A stretch of 64,000 bases of DNA from Tolypocladium sp. Sup5 PDA-1 (lineage: Eukaryota > Ascomycota > Sordariomycetes > Hypocreales > Ophiocordycipitaceae). Made by a program: the position numbers and the translations under genes. Every line of letters starts with the position of its first letter. Position 1 is the first letter of the stretch. Location: assembly GCA_000750105.3 (NCBI GenBank), contig JPHH03000019.1, positions 310,001 to 374,000 on the forward strand. Direction: 5' to 3'. Positions 44,947 through 55,035 of this stretch are shown here, piece after piece. Below the pieces are notes generated by a model. That model searched no databases and was not told where the DNA came from. It was given only the letters and a program-made list of their open reading frames with translations.

Positions 44947-46581
44947 ATGGCCGACCAGCCATCCCGTCAGAACTCAGCGGCCACGGGCGTCCAGCACGAG
45001 GCGCCGCGAGCTCAGCCGCTGCCCCAACAGGAGGTGGTGGTGCCGGTGCGCGACTTGAGCATCGACATGAATGGCGGCCCGCACCAGCGCGGGGCCAGCA
45101 AAATCCCCAACCCCATGGCCCGCCGCGTCAAGAAGAAGGCCAAGAAGGAGAGGGACGACGGCCAGCTGGCCGAGCTGTCGCGCTGGTTCCTCGACAACCA
45201 GGCCGGTACGTTGTCGACGCAATCGGGGTCCGCGCAAGGCTGACACGCATCTCAACAGGCATCGCGTTCAACCTGCTGGCGCTGCTGTTCCTCACCCACG
45301 CCTGCATCCCCAGAGCGCGCCCATTGACCGCAAAGTTCTTCCAGCTGTCGCGGCTCAACCCCAGGACGGGCAAGTATGCGGCCAGCTCCGACGACTATTG
45401 CTTCATGGCCTCTTGCGTCGTCCTCTTCACCGGCCTCCGCGCCGGCGTCATGGACCACGTCCTCAAGCCGCTGGCCAGGGGCCGCGGCGTGACCAAGAAG
45501 AAGGACGTGACCAGGTTCGCCGAACAGGCGTGGCTCGCCATCTACTGCGGCTTCTTCTGGCCGCTCGGCATGGTGCGATGCCCTTGCTCAACCGCCGTGC
45601 GCGTGTGTTCCCGCTGACCCTGCCCACCAGTTCATCTACTGCAACTCGCCCTACTTTCTCAACATGCCCGAGCTGTGGACCAACTGGCCCGACAGGGAGC
45701 TCGACGGCCTCATGAAGGTCTACGTGCTCGCGCAGCTGGCCTTTTGGATTCAGCAAGTCGTGGTCGTGCACATCGAGGAGCGCCGCAAGGACCACTGGCA
45801 GATGCTGACCCACCACTTTGTCACCATTGCGCTCATTGGTGCTTCGTACGCCTACCACCAGACCAAGGTCGGCAACCTGATCATGGTGCTGATGGACGTC
45901 GTTGAGCTGCTGCTGCCCGTAAGTCACATCCGGCGACGACGCCGCCGACTTTGACTGACACTGCTCTAGGTTGCCAAGTGCCTCAAGTACCTCGGGTACA
46001 CTACCATCTGCGACGTCCTGTTTGGCGTCTTCCTGGTGTCGTGGTTCCTCGCCCGCCACGTCTTCTACCTCATGACGTGCTGGAGCATCTACACCGACCT
46101 GCCCCGGATCATCGCGCCGGTCTGCTACCGCGGGACCATGGACGACATCAAGGAGCCGCTGCCCGTGCCCGACGGCTGGTCCCGCGTGTTCGAGCCCTTC
46201 TACGACCCCAAGGGCATAGTGTGCTTCGACAACAGCATCACATACTCGTTCCTGGCCTGCCTCCTCTTCCTGCAGGTCCTGACCATTATATGGTTTACCA
46301 TGATCCTGCAGGTGGCTGCGCGGGTGCTCAAGGGCAGCCAGGCCGAGGATCTCAGGAGCGACGACGAGTCCGAGGAGGAAACCGAGGAGGAGGATTTCGA
46401 GGACGACGAGAACCAGCCTTTTACGGAGGAAGTCGGCGCTGAAGACATCGACCTCAAGGCGTGGGAGCAGCGCCGCGAGGCCCAGAGGGCTGCGGGATCG
46501 ACGAGCGGCGTCAGCCTACCTGGGCACAGCGAGCGTAAGAAGCTGCTGAACAGGATTGGATGCGACAAGCAGATCAGTTGA
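44947..46581 (+). CDS. LAG1: Sphingosine N-acyltransferase (ceramide synthase), Lag1 type
   Basis: Multi-pass endoplasmic-reticulum enzyme joining very-long-chain acyl-CoA to a sphingoid base. Four exons (44947-45205, 45259-45572, 45631-45918, 45970-46581) give 490 aa. The TLC domain is complete: SSDDYCFMASCVVLFTGLRAG, WLAIYCGFFWPLGM, the NMPELWTNWP segment, and the Lag1 motif with paired catalytic histidines (LTHHFVTIALIG, about residues 252-253), then VMDVVELLLPVAKCLKYLGY and the last helices. The N-terminal cytosolic arm is basic near KKKAKKERDDG; the C-terminal tail is strongly acidic (DDESEEETEEEDFEDDE) and ends in LLNRIGCDKQIS. Such acidic tails in yeast Lag1/Lac1 are casein-kinase targets. 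All introns are canonical. LAC1 is an equally valid symbol, as paralogues cannot be separated here. Confidence 0.94.
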
Positions 46582-48674
46582 GCGGGCATTGCAGGAGTCG
46601 GGTCTAGACTGCTGGCGCCTGATGCGTACATGGAGCGGTCGTGATTAATAGAGTCTGGTCATAATCACATTGCCTTTTTTTTTCTAGATCCGGGTCTCGG
46701 TGGCATGGAGAGTTGCGGGCAACTAGGTACTCCGTAGGCACGGTAAAATTGTCTGAGGATACAAGTATGGGCTGGATCTTGCTGGCTGTCGGGGATCCGA
46801 GATTGAGCGAGACTCGATGGCTATATTTACCTACCTACGCACAGGTTTGGCCCCTACCGCCCTCCTCGTACTCGTACGTACTTCATCGTCCCAACAAGTG
46901 GGTTAGCGCTCCGTGATATCGGCTTGGCTCAGCCGGGGTGCATGCCAGATCCAATGTCAAGTCCGGGGTTGGATCCGGTCTACGAATAAGGAGTACAGAA
47001 TAATTAGGTACGGAGATGAACGCGGCGTGGGTCAAACAAGCTCTCTCCTGTGCTGCCAGGCCACGCCGAAACAGTCCACCCATGTGCGCGAGCCCGCCAA
47101 CGTTCTACGAACCGGAACCTGCACGTTTTTTTCCATACACAGTGTATGAACAGACGGACAATACGGATACCCGGCGCGGAAAAGCATGCAGGCAGGCGTC
47201 GACTGGGATGGGCGCAAAACGGCAGTGCCGCGATTGGGCCGTGCGCGTGCCGGATGACGAGGGTGACGTAGCGCGGGCTAGGGGAACGAGCGAATTCGTG
47301 CTGGAGAGGAGGCTGGCGATCACTGATGGAGGAGGCTGGTGATTGACGGTGGATGCTGCCGCTACGCCATCGCGATATGCTGGAGAAGACGCGTTGGTGG
47401 ACACGCCATGAAGTCGTTCAATATTAAGGTACGAAAGTAGCCCGTAGTACGGATAGGCTAATCGAGGTACGCAGTGGTTGCTATTCGTAGCCTGCTTCAT
47501 GAAAGTTACTTCGCAGCCGTCTTGGAGTTGTAGAGTTTGAATGCATACGGGCTAGGTAGGTAGGCGGGCGTTCGTCCCGTCCGTTTGCCCAGCAAGGCAA
47601 ATACCCTCCAGGCTCCCATGCCGGTCCTGCCATCTCGTGGTCGCAACGGAGAGACATCAGGCGCCTCGAAGGCGGCATCTCCAGTGCCGGCGTCGTCCTC
47701 TGGTTCCATCTCCGCCTCGGCTCTACTAGATACCTCGGCAGTCTATTCCCAGTTTTACGGATAACTTTGCTGCCCTTGTACTGTACAGACTTTCCTCTGC
47801 TTTCCGTCGTCATTCCACGTCGCATGACAGCTGATCCTCCCTGGCGGGATGCATCGCCGTAGCTCGGGTGCTGCCGCAGTCCTGTCCTGTCCTGTCCGTT
47901 TTGGGGCTGAGCACCGAGCATCGTCATCGTTGCACGCCACCACCACGAGTCCACCTATCCAGCCGCGGGCCCTGTAACCAGCGCATTCGCGAAGAAATTC
48001 CCATCTGCTGGCTGCGCCTGGCTGCCCTATTCCAGTTACTGTCTGGGCGGCCTATTAGACCCCCTTGGAACAGGCTGGAGTGACTCTCTGCACGCCTATT
48101 ATTGTACCCATTCATGCGGCTCCTATTGTACCGCCCACACAATCACCGCCGGGCCCTTCATCTACCTGACACCCTCTCGCCTTCCGTCTCTTCCTCTTTT
48201 CCACCTTTCACCTCTTCCTCATCCGCCCTCTTCACCACCAACAACGCCATCGCCATCGCCATCGCCATCGCCATCCTCGTTGCCCTCAGTCTACGCCCCG
48301 CGCAGCATCGTCGACGGCTTCTACTCGCTGGCGATCCTTCGTTCCCCCCCTCTTACACAGAGTTTACCACCGTTTCCCCGGCCCCGCTTTTGTCTGCCTG
48401 CGCTTCCCCAGTTTGTCTGTCCACCAAGGGTCCGCCAGTCCGATTTTGCATCCACCAAACCATCTACAGTACTGCGCATCGCGTTCTCTGCCCGTCTATC
48501 AAGCAAGCAGCTCGCGGTCAGCGCTCTCCCGGCTTGTGTTTTGTCCGCAAACAGCGCCTCGAAAACTCCAGACCAGCCATCTCCGTGCCTCTGCAGAGAT
48601 CCGGCGACGCCGAGTTGGCAGCAGAGACACCGAGACGAGGGCCGATCACGTTCGGTACCGACAAGAAGCCCAAG
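46582..48674. other. Intergenic 2.1 kb
   Basis: No conserved gene was recognised. It contains a T-run at 46675, and the DEN1 leader from about 48150 is pyrimidine-rich and holds a GCCATC microsatellite. Several open frames are random by appearance. Confidence 0.45.
48245..48275 (+). repeat. (CGCCAT)5 microsatellite in DEN1 leader
   Basis: Five perfect hexamer units in the presumed 5' untranslated leader of the DEN1 gene; likely length-polymorphic. Confidence 0.85.
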
Positions 48675-49691
48675 ATGCCGTTTCGACAGCGCATGGCCCG
48701 CCACTTTGGCGACACGGTATGTTTATATCCATTCCTCATATCGCCTCCCTTCCGGCCATGCCGTGGACGTCCGTGCCGGCGAGTGCGTGCTGCGGCCTCG
48801 AAGGCGTCGTTCACATCGCTCGTCGCTGCCCGCTCCGCTGCTTCCTTCGCAATGGACTCTCGCCTCTTGTTACAGCGTGCGCTAACATGGCCTGCTCTTC
48901 ACAGCTTGCCCTCCAAAACTCGTACCTCAGCTACTACGACGTCTGCCTGACCGTTGAAGATGTTAAGAGCCTCAAAAACGACTGGCTGACCGACAACAAC
49001 ATCGCCTTCTGGGAGGAGTACCTGGAGCGAGAGACCTTGTCGCGCTACCCCCAAGCGCACATTGTCCTCCTCCGTCCTAGCATGACGTTCCTCCTCATGA
49101 AAGAGCCCGATGCCCGTTTGGTACGGTCGGCACTGCCCGACTTCAACAAGACCACCCACATCTTCCTCCCCATCAACGACAACGTCAGTCCCGAGAAGCC
49201 AGATGCCGGCTCCCACTGGTCGCTGCTGCTCGTCTCCGTCCTTGACGGCGTCGCTTTCCACTACGACTCGATGAACGGCGTCAACTATCCCGAGGCGCAC
49301 CACGCCACGCGCAAGCTGAGCGACATGCTTGGCCGGCCCATCAAGTTCGTCCACCTCGACGACTGCCCCCAGCAGGCCAACGGCAACGACTGCGGCGTGT
49401 TCGTGTGCCTGCTCATGCGCCACCTGCTCGTCAAGCGCCTCCTCAACGCCAACGCCCGCGAAAAGGTGTCGATGAGCATGGGCGGCAAGATGGTGGACGC
49501 CCACGGCGGCCGCAAGGAGATGCTGCGCATCATCGAGAACCTCCGCAAGGAGGGCGAGCGCCGCAGATCGTGAGTGCTCCAAGAGCTTTGTGCTTTCTAT
49601 TCCCCACCAGACCGTGACCCAGCCCTCTAACACGCTGGCCAGGAGAAGTGCAAGCCCGTATCCCAACAAGACGCCACCGCGGATCGAATAG
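48675..49691 (+). CDS. NEDD8-specific cysteine protease (DEN1/SENP8-like)
   Basis: C48-family (Ulp1-like) peptidase that removes NEDD8 from proteins and matures its precursor. Exon 1 (48675-48716) and exon 2 (48905-49569) carry the whole catalytic core: His118 in GSHWSLLLV, Asp135 in YDSMNG, the oxyanion Gln in CPQQANGNDCG, and Cys177. LTDNNIAFWEEYLE and VLLRPSMTFLL match DEN1 rather than Ulp1/Ulp2. Exon 2 ends at a GTGAGT donor; the acceptor at 49642 (after CTAAC...GGCCAG) gives a short SR tail ending PPRIE and TAG 49689-49691, 251 aa in total. The same frame continues after the TAG into a long basic segment (next entry), so the true C-terminus is unsettled. Confidence 0.85.
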
Positions 49692-49693
49692 AG

Positions 49694-50180
49694 AGCGACC
49701 CGGTTCGGCCCTGCCACGGACTTTGACACGCTGCTCCACAAGATTGAAACGGAGCGCCTCGGCGGGAGGCTGCAGAAGAGCAAGTCCAGGATCAGACAGG
49801 CCCAGCTCAAGGGCGAGTCTCCCGGAGCTGCCGACGGCCCGTTGCCCAAGACGCAGCGTAACATCGACCTCGAAGCTCGGGCCAGAGAGACCACGGCGAG
49901 TCGAGTGAGCAGCAACGAGAAAGTTGCGCAAGCCAAGATCGAGGAGCGCAAGCTGCGCAAGGCGCGGCGCAAGGCGGAGCGCGACCACTTTTTCGGCGGC
50001 ACGGAGGTTCAGCCTCGGACCACCCGGTCGTCTTCGAGGGTCCAAAACAAGGCACCTACTACACGAGCTGCCACCACCAGGACTGCTCCCGCCAGACGGG
50101 CTTCGGCTAAGCGCAAGTGGGACACGGAGTCCTCAGTCGGCACCCCGGCCCCGAAGCGCACCAGAAAGTCCTCCAAGTAA
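49694..50180 (+). CDS. Basic coiled-coil tail, possible extension of DEN1 gene
   Basis: An open frame of 162 codons reads ATRFGPATDFDTLLHKIETE, then KTQRNIDLEARARETTASRV and QAKIEERKLRKARRKAERDHFF, ending in Ser/Thr/Arg-rich sequence with PAPKRTRKSSK. It is helical and basic, and looks like real protein. It has no good start codon before 49842. It joins the DEN1 frame in two ways: by reading through TAG 49689, or by using an alternative acceptor at 49693 (GAATAGAG), which would splice 49569 to 49694 and give a 397-aa protein. It could also be a separate short gene starting at ATG 49842 (112 aa). The evidence does not decide between these. Confidence 0.5.
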
Positions 50181-50807
50181 ATGTCCGCGGGTTGCCGGCT
50201 GGCACCGACATGAGAGACATCTGCGCTATGGATTATGTCTGACGACGAATGACGATGGTGGCCTCTTTGTCACTTTTCTATCCCTGCGTTTGGTGGTTTT
50301 TACTACGCTACGCGTGTTTTTGTTTTGAGATTGGTTCTTGCTTTTGTGTGTTTTGTTCCTGCGAGGCGTTGGATAACGTCTTGTCATGGCCAAGGGGTGC
50401 GATGGCGTTGGAGGACACGAGAGGAGACGAGCCACAGGCATGGAGGCAAGATGGACATCGCGAAGTGCCTGTTTTCTTTTCTTTGACCGAGGTTGGCTTG
50501 ATACCTGAGCGTTGAGTACCTCGGTACGCAGCAGGAGCTCGGCGTTAGCCAGGATACCCAGAGTGTGCGCGCGAGATGACGGGTCGACGAGGAGCGGTAT
50601 GTTTGCAGCATAGCATTCGAGTTGATTGACTAGCATGGCATTCTTGCCCATGAACAGACAGTGTGGGCATAAGCAATTTCTACCAAACTCCGTAACTCCG
50701 TTCTGATGCAGTGAATGTTGTGGTCGTGACATGAACCGATAATTGCTGTTCACCCCATCCATCCGCGCAACCATGCCTCCCTGGTATCATGATGTGAAGT
50801 AGATATC
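50181..50807. other. Convergent 3' spacer
   Basis: Between the DEN1 locus and SLX9. A TTTTG-rich stretch follows at 50290-50350, perhaps tied to transcript ends. No gene. Confidence 0.5.
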
Positions 50808-51523
50808 TCACTTCTTGCCCACAAAGGCAGGGTTCTGCTCCATGGTTGAAGAAATGTACCCCCGCAGCGCCGCCCATCTGTTGGCCGTCGCCGCTGGTTG
50901 TTGAGGCGTAGCCTGTTGTTGCGCCGGAGCTGGCCGTCTTGGCCGCTCATCCATCTCGTCGTCGTCATCATCATCTTCTTCTTCATCATCCCTCACCGTT
51001 GGCCGCGCCGCCGGTATCTGCCCCGTCGTGCCAGCCAGCCTCGCCATACTAACCCCAAACCTCTCCATCTCGCCCCTGACAACCCTCTCCTTCCGCTTCA
51101 GCGCGCCCTTTTTGCTCTTCAAGCTCTTGTGCCGGACGCGGCCCTCGAGGACCGCCTCGCCGCCCTCGCCGGCCTGCAGCTCGGGCAGCGCGTCGGCGAG
51201 CCCCTGGAGCGACGTCTTGAGCTTGTTTCCCGCCCTGCGCTGCCCGCCGCGCTTAGGTTTCGAGACGCGCGAGGAGGAGGCGATGCGGGAGACGAAGGAG
51301 GAGTGCTTGATGAGGCGCTTGTCGCGCTTGCTGGACAGGAAGGAGTCGGTTACGGCGGCGTCGGGGCGGAAGATCTTGGGGGGGAGGAGCGGGTGGATGG
51401 TGCCGGTGACGCGGGCATGGCGGAGTTGCCGGGCGGAGGGGGGCTTTGGCGCGACGGGGGCCTGGAGTTTCGCCTGTTAGGTTGAGCTTGAATAGCCGTC
51501 GTCGGGTGTAGAGGACTTACCAT
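50808..51523 (-). CDS. SLX9: Ribosome biogenesis protein Slx9
   Basis: Nucleolar factor of the pre-40S particle, needed for processing in ITS1 and for small-subunit export. Exon 1 is only the ATG (51523-51521); after a GTAAGT...CTAACAG intron, exon 2 (51473-50808) continues AKLQAPVAPKPP, for 222 aa. Slx9 landmarks are SFLSSKRDKRLIKHSSFVSRI, then KTSLQGLADALPEL, and KSLKSKKGALKRKERVVRGEMERFGVSMARL split over the C-terminal half, followed by an acidic DDEEEDDDDDDE run and a final RWAALRGYISSTMEQNPAF. The start-codon-only first exon is typical of this gene in related fungi. It shares a 260-base promoter with UBA4. Confidence 0.88.
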
Positions 51524-51787
51524 GGTGTTTGTGTGTGTGTGGTTGACGATGTGACGTTAGAAGGTGGATGGGTTGCTGGCGGTGGTGATAGATGGGAAAG
51601 TTTTCGGTGACGATGGTTCACCGAGGTGGCGTGGTGGGGCACGCCGATGCCCGTAGAGGGGCAGTTTCTGTGGGCGAAGCTACCCTGTACTTTACACTCG
51701 AGGACTCACGACCGACACGACGCAAGCTCTTTTGTTTCCATGCAAAACACATACACCCTAGTGACCGCTGGTGGGTTGGTGTAAAAG
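51524..51787. promoter_or_regulatory. Bidirectional SLX9/UBA4 promoter
   Basis: Only 264 bases separate the two divergent start codons, including a GT-rich run (51529-51542). Shared regulation of rRNA processing and tRNA thiolation genes would be sensible, but is inferred. Confidence 0.5.
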
Positions 51788-53288
51788 ATGGACAAGATCG
51801 ACCATCTCCGCCGGGAGATTGCCAAGCGCGAATCCGAACTCGCAGACCTGAGGTCGCAGCTCGCCGTCGCGGAATCAGAACACAGAGCGCAAGATGAGAG
51901 CACACCATGGCCGTGGCCGCTGCAGGATCACGAGTACGAGCGCTACGGGCGACAGATGATTGTGCCCGGCTTTGGCTTACGAGGTATTCACCCCCCCTTC
52001 TCACATCTGCATACAGAAGAAGAACATATTCTGACGACGTCCGTAGCACAGCTGAGACTCAAGAACAGCAGGGTCCTCGTCGTCGGCGCCGGGGGGCTCG
52101 GATGCCCGGCCGCGGCGTACCTCGCTGGCGCGGGGGTGGGCGTGTTGGGCCTCGTTGATGCAGATGAAGTCGAGGTGTCGAATCTGCATCGGCAGGTTGC
52201 GCACTCGACGGGCCGCGTGGGGATGAGCAAGGTCCTCAGCGCGATTACATATCTGCGAGAGTGCGTCTCCCCTCCACCCCCCCTTTCACTCCTCTCAAGC
52301 TCGCCCTCATGACTTACATGATTATTTTGATGAATACAGACTCAACCCGACCATCACGTATAAGAGCCACCCGGAGCACCTCTCCCCGCACAACGCCCAG
52401 GCCATCGTCTCGCAGTACGACCTCGTGCTCGACTGCACCGACCACCCGACGTCGCGGTACCTCGTCTCCGACGCGTGCGTCCTGCTGCGGCGGCCGCTCG
52501 TCTCGGCGTCGGCGTTCCAGACGAGCGGGCAGCTCATCGCGCTCAACAGCCCGCCCGGCAGGGGCCCCTGCTACCGCTGCGTGTTCCCCCGGCCGCCGCC
52601 GCCGGAGAGCGTGGTCGGGTGCGGCGAGGGCGGCGTGCTGGGGCCCGTGGTGGGCGTCATGGGTGTGCTGCAGGCGCTGGAGGCGATCAAGCTGATTGCG
52701 AGGGGGGGTCTGGAGGTCGCTGAGAGGGAGGAGGAGGAGGAGGAGGCTGGGGAGCAGAGGATGCTGATATTCAGTGCCATGGGTGATGGACCTTCGTTCC
52801 GGTCTGTTCGCATGAGGGGCCAGCGAAAGGACTGCTTCGCCTGCTCAGCCGAGGGCGGGCTTACGCTCGAGCACCTGGAGACGTCGGTCGACTACGTCCA
52901 GTTCTGCGGCGTCGCCAAGCCAGTCGCCCTCTTGCAGCCAGAGGAACGCATCACGGCCGAGCAATACCGCGAGATACGCACCACCCGGGCGCACACGCTC
53001 CTCGATGTGCGCGAAAAGGAGCACTTTAGCCTGGGCAGCATCCCCGGCGCGGTCAACGTGCCCATCAGCCGCTTCAACCGCGGCGACGAGATGGCCGAGC
53101 TGACTGCCGCCGCTGAAACGGACGGTCCGATATATGTGGTGTGCCGCGTGGGAAACGACTCGCAGGTGGCGGCGCGGAAGCTCAAGGACCTGGGGTTTGA
53201 TGACGGGGGCGAGCGGTGGGTTGGTGATATCAGTGGTGGGATACAGGCGTGGAGGGAGGCTGCAGATCCCACGCTGCCCTTCCTATGA
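51788..53288 (+). CDS. UBA4: Adenylyltransferase and sulfurtransferase Uba4 (MOCS3-like)
   Basis: E1-like enzyme that adenylates and thiocarboxylates Urm1, for thiolation of tRNA wobble uridine and urmylation; homologous domains also serve molybdopterin synthesis. Exons 51788-51983, 52047-52260 and 52340-53288 give 452 aa. After a coiled N-terminus, the E1 domain has YGRQMIVPGFG, the ATP loop VGAGGLGCP (Gly79-Gly84), LVDADEVEVSNLHRQ, and zinc cysteines in CYRC and KDCFAC. The acyl-adenylate-attacking cysteine is Cys231 in VVGCGEGGVLG. The C-terminal rhodanese domain (about 345-450) carries LLDVREKEHFSLGSIPGAVNVP and the persulfide cysteine Cys405 (YVVCRVGNDSQ). An acidic Glu-run (about residues 265-275) is a lineage-specific insert. 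All catalytic residues are present. Confidence 0.95.
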
Positions 53289-53466
53289 CGTTTGATGGAG
53301 ACGAGGGAAAAGGGCTTTAAGAAAATGAGTCGTCTTGACAAGAGGAATTGGCCATTGTACAAACACCCGGGCGATCCTTATATTGCTACAACGAGAGTAT
53401 GGGCATATCCCGCGCCCAGTACATGACTCCGCCCATCCGTCCGTTTCCACCACTGCCCCTGTCGGA
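53289..53466. terminator. Convergent UBA4/PAM17 3' spacer
   Basis: The 178 bases hold both transcript ends; no clear poly(A) hexamer is visible. Confidence 0.3.
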
Positions 53467-54287
53467 TTACACAAAGTTCGCCGTCTTCTTCTTGTTAAAT
53501 GCCCGCTGGTCCTTGAGCCACTGCCTGTAGCCCGAGACGCTCTGGATCTTTTCGCCGTAAAAGTCGGGGACTGCGTCACGTCAGTATTCTCCTACACAAA
53601 ACATCGAGTAGAAAGCGTAAGAGAAGGGCGCCTACCTGGGTTCCCTGCGCTCGAGCCTCCAGGGTCGACCCGGTTCTTCTTGACGCGCGCAAAGAACGTC
53701 TTCTCCTTCTCTATCATCTGCGCCTTGAAGCGGTGGTTGAGTATGTAGAAGACCTGGTTGCCGATGCTGGGCCCCACCAGCCAGCCCATGCCGGCGCAGG
53801 CGAGCGTCATGAGGCCGAGGGTGACGAAGGGGTCGAGCGGGATCTGCATGACGAGCGGCTCGGCGAGGCCCGTGGAGAGCAGGCCGGCGCCGCCCGCGCC
53901 GCCGAGGATGCCCGTCGTGACGGAGAAGACGAGCTGCACGCGGCGGCGGCGGAGGCGCAGCTTGAAGAAGGAGTTCCAGTCGAGCGCGGGCTTGGAGGCG
54001 GGAGATGTAGATGGCGAGGCGGCGCTGGAGAAGGGTCGGGCTGCGGAGGCAATCGTCACGGTGGTCATCGTCGTCGTCGTCGGTCGGGACTTGGGGCTCA
54101 GGCGGCTCGCGGCCGCCAGGCTGTGGTTTGATCGGGCAAACGACCGCTGCCGCAGGGGCGCCTGCGCGAGGCACACCGGGCGAGCGGTCGAGAGCGAAGC
54201 TTTGGGACAGCACCTCGCGATGTTCTGGGCCCGGCTGGTGGCCGAGCCGGGCCAGCGCGCGGCCAGCGTCTTCAGAGACGTAGACAT
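53467..54287 (-). CDS. PAM17: Mitochondrial import motor subunit Pam17
   Basis: Inner-membrane part of the presequence translocase-associated motor (PAM) that pulls preproteins through TIM23 into the matrix. Exon 1 (54287-53636) and exon 2 (53570-53467) give 251 aa. The first about 95 residues are Arg/Ser/Thr/Ala-rich and almost free of acid, a mitochondrial presequence. The Pam17 core follows: LDWNSFFKLRLRRRRVQLVFSV, a first membrane helix, PLDPFVTLGLMTLACAGMGWLVGPS with the second helix, then NRFKAQM-type HRFKAQMIEKEKTFFARVKKNRVDP. The splice restores NPVPDFYGEKI, the invariant family motif, and the end YRQWLKDQRAF. Confidence 0.93.
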
Positions 54288-55035
54288 GGTCGAAGGAGCT
54301 GCAGGCGCCAGGCGAAATCAATTGGCCGTGGGGAGATGTTGAGGGCGTCGCAGGCTTGGTTGTCGATGGGGAGTTTGCGGACGAGCCGTTGGAGGCCCAG
54401 AGCTTTGCTCTTGTGATCTTTCTGGAGCAAAGGCTGGCGCTAGTGCTGGCGCGCGGGTGTGCACGGTTTTGGCGCGCCAGGCACCAATGAGCAGCGCGGA
54501 ATAACCAAAGGTCCAACCCGCTGCAGTGCCTTGAGCGCCTTTCCTCCAGAGGCCTGTGCTTTAAACAAGGATAGAGGCGTATTTTATTAATATATTTCTA
54601 AGTAATTATGCAGGCGACGAAGTCCTCTATCTACCTCCCCTTCTCCCTCTTGCGCGCCTATGTATTCCGTAATACCATTATTTATGCTTGTAAGAGCTAT
54701 CGGACTTGTACGTACTTAGAGAAGCTTAGCCATCTTCGTATAGCTTAGTCAGCGAGTTTCCGTCTCGCGATAACCGGAGCCGCTCTGAAGCTCCCGTAAG
54801 CTAGCCTACCTCCGCGTAAACCGAACCAGCCACGACACTTTACTTGTTACTTCCGCGCATATTCAGCAGGCGGTATTGACTGGGACACTACAGATCGCTG
54901 CCATCGTCCCTGAAACCCCCTGCTCTCCATGCCATGAACTGGTAGCCTCGAGGCGCGGTGCTGGCCCTCCAACGTCGCGACGTCAAGGCTAGTCGCGTCG
55001 CTCACCTCGCGCCTCGACGACCCCAGAATGTAACG
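54288..55035. other. Divergent spacer with AT-rich block
   Basis: Bases 54560-54850 are clearly more AT-rich than the neighbouring GC-rich genes (TATTTTATTAATATATTTC near 54580) and could be a small decayed insertion. No open frame; otherwise promoters of PAM17 and the chromodomain gene. Confidence 0.45.

Noticed and set aside
46675..46685. T-run after ceramide synthase as a terminator
   Set aside because: A bare T-run is not evidence of a Pol II terminator and no RNA Pol III gene precedes it.
48899..50002. Minus-strand open frame opposite DEN1
   Set aside because: DEN1 motifs and splice sites are unmistakable on the plus strand; the antisense frame has no recognisable domain.
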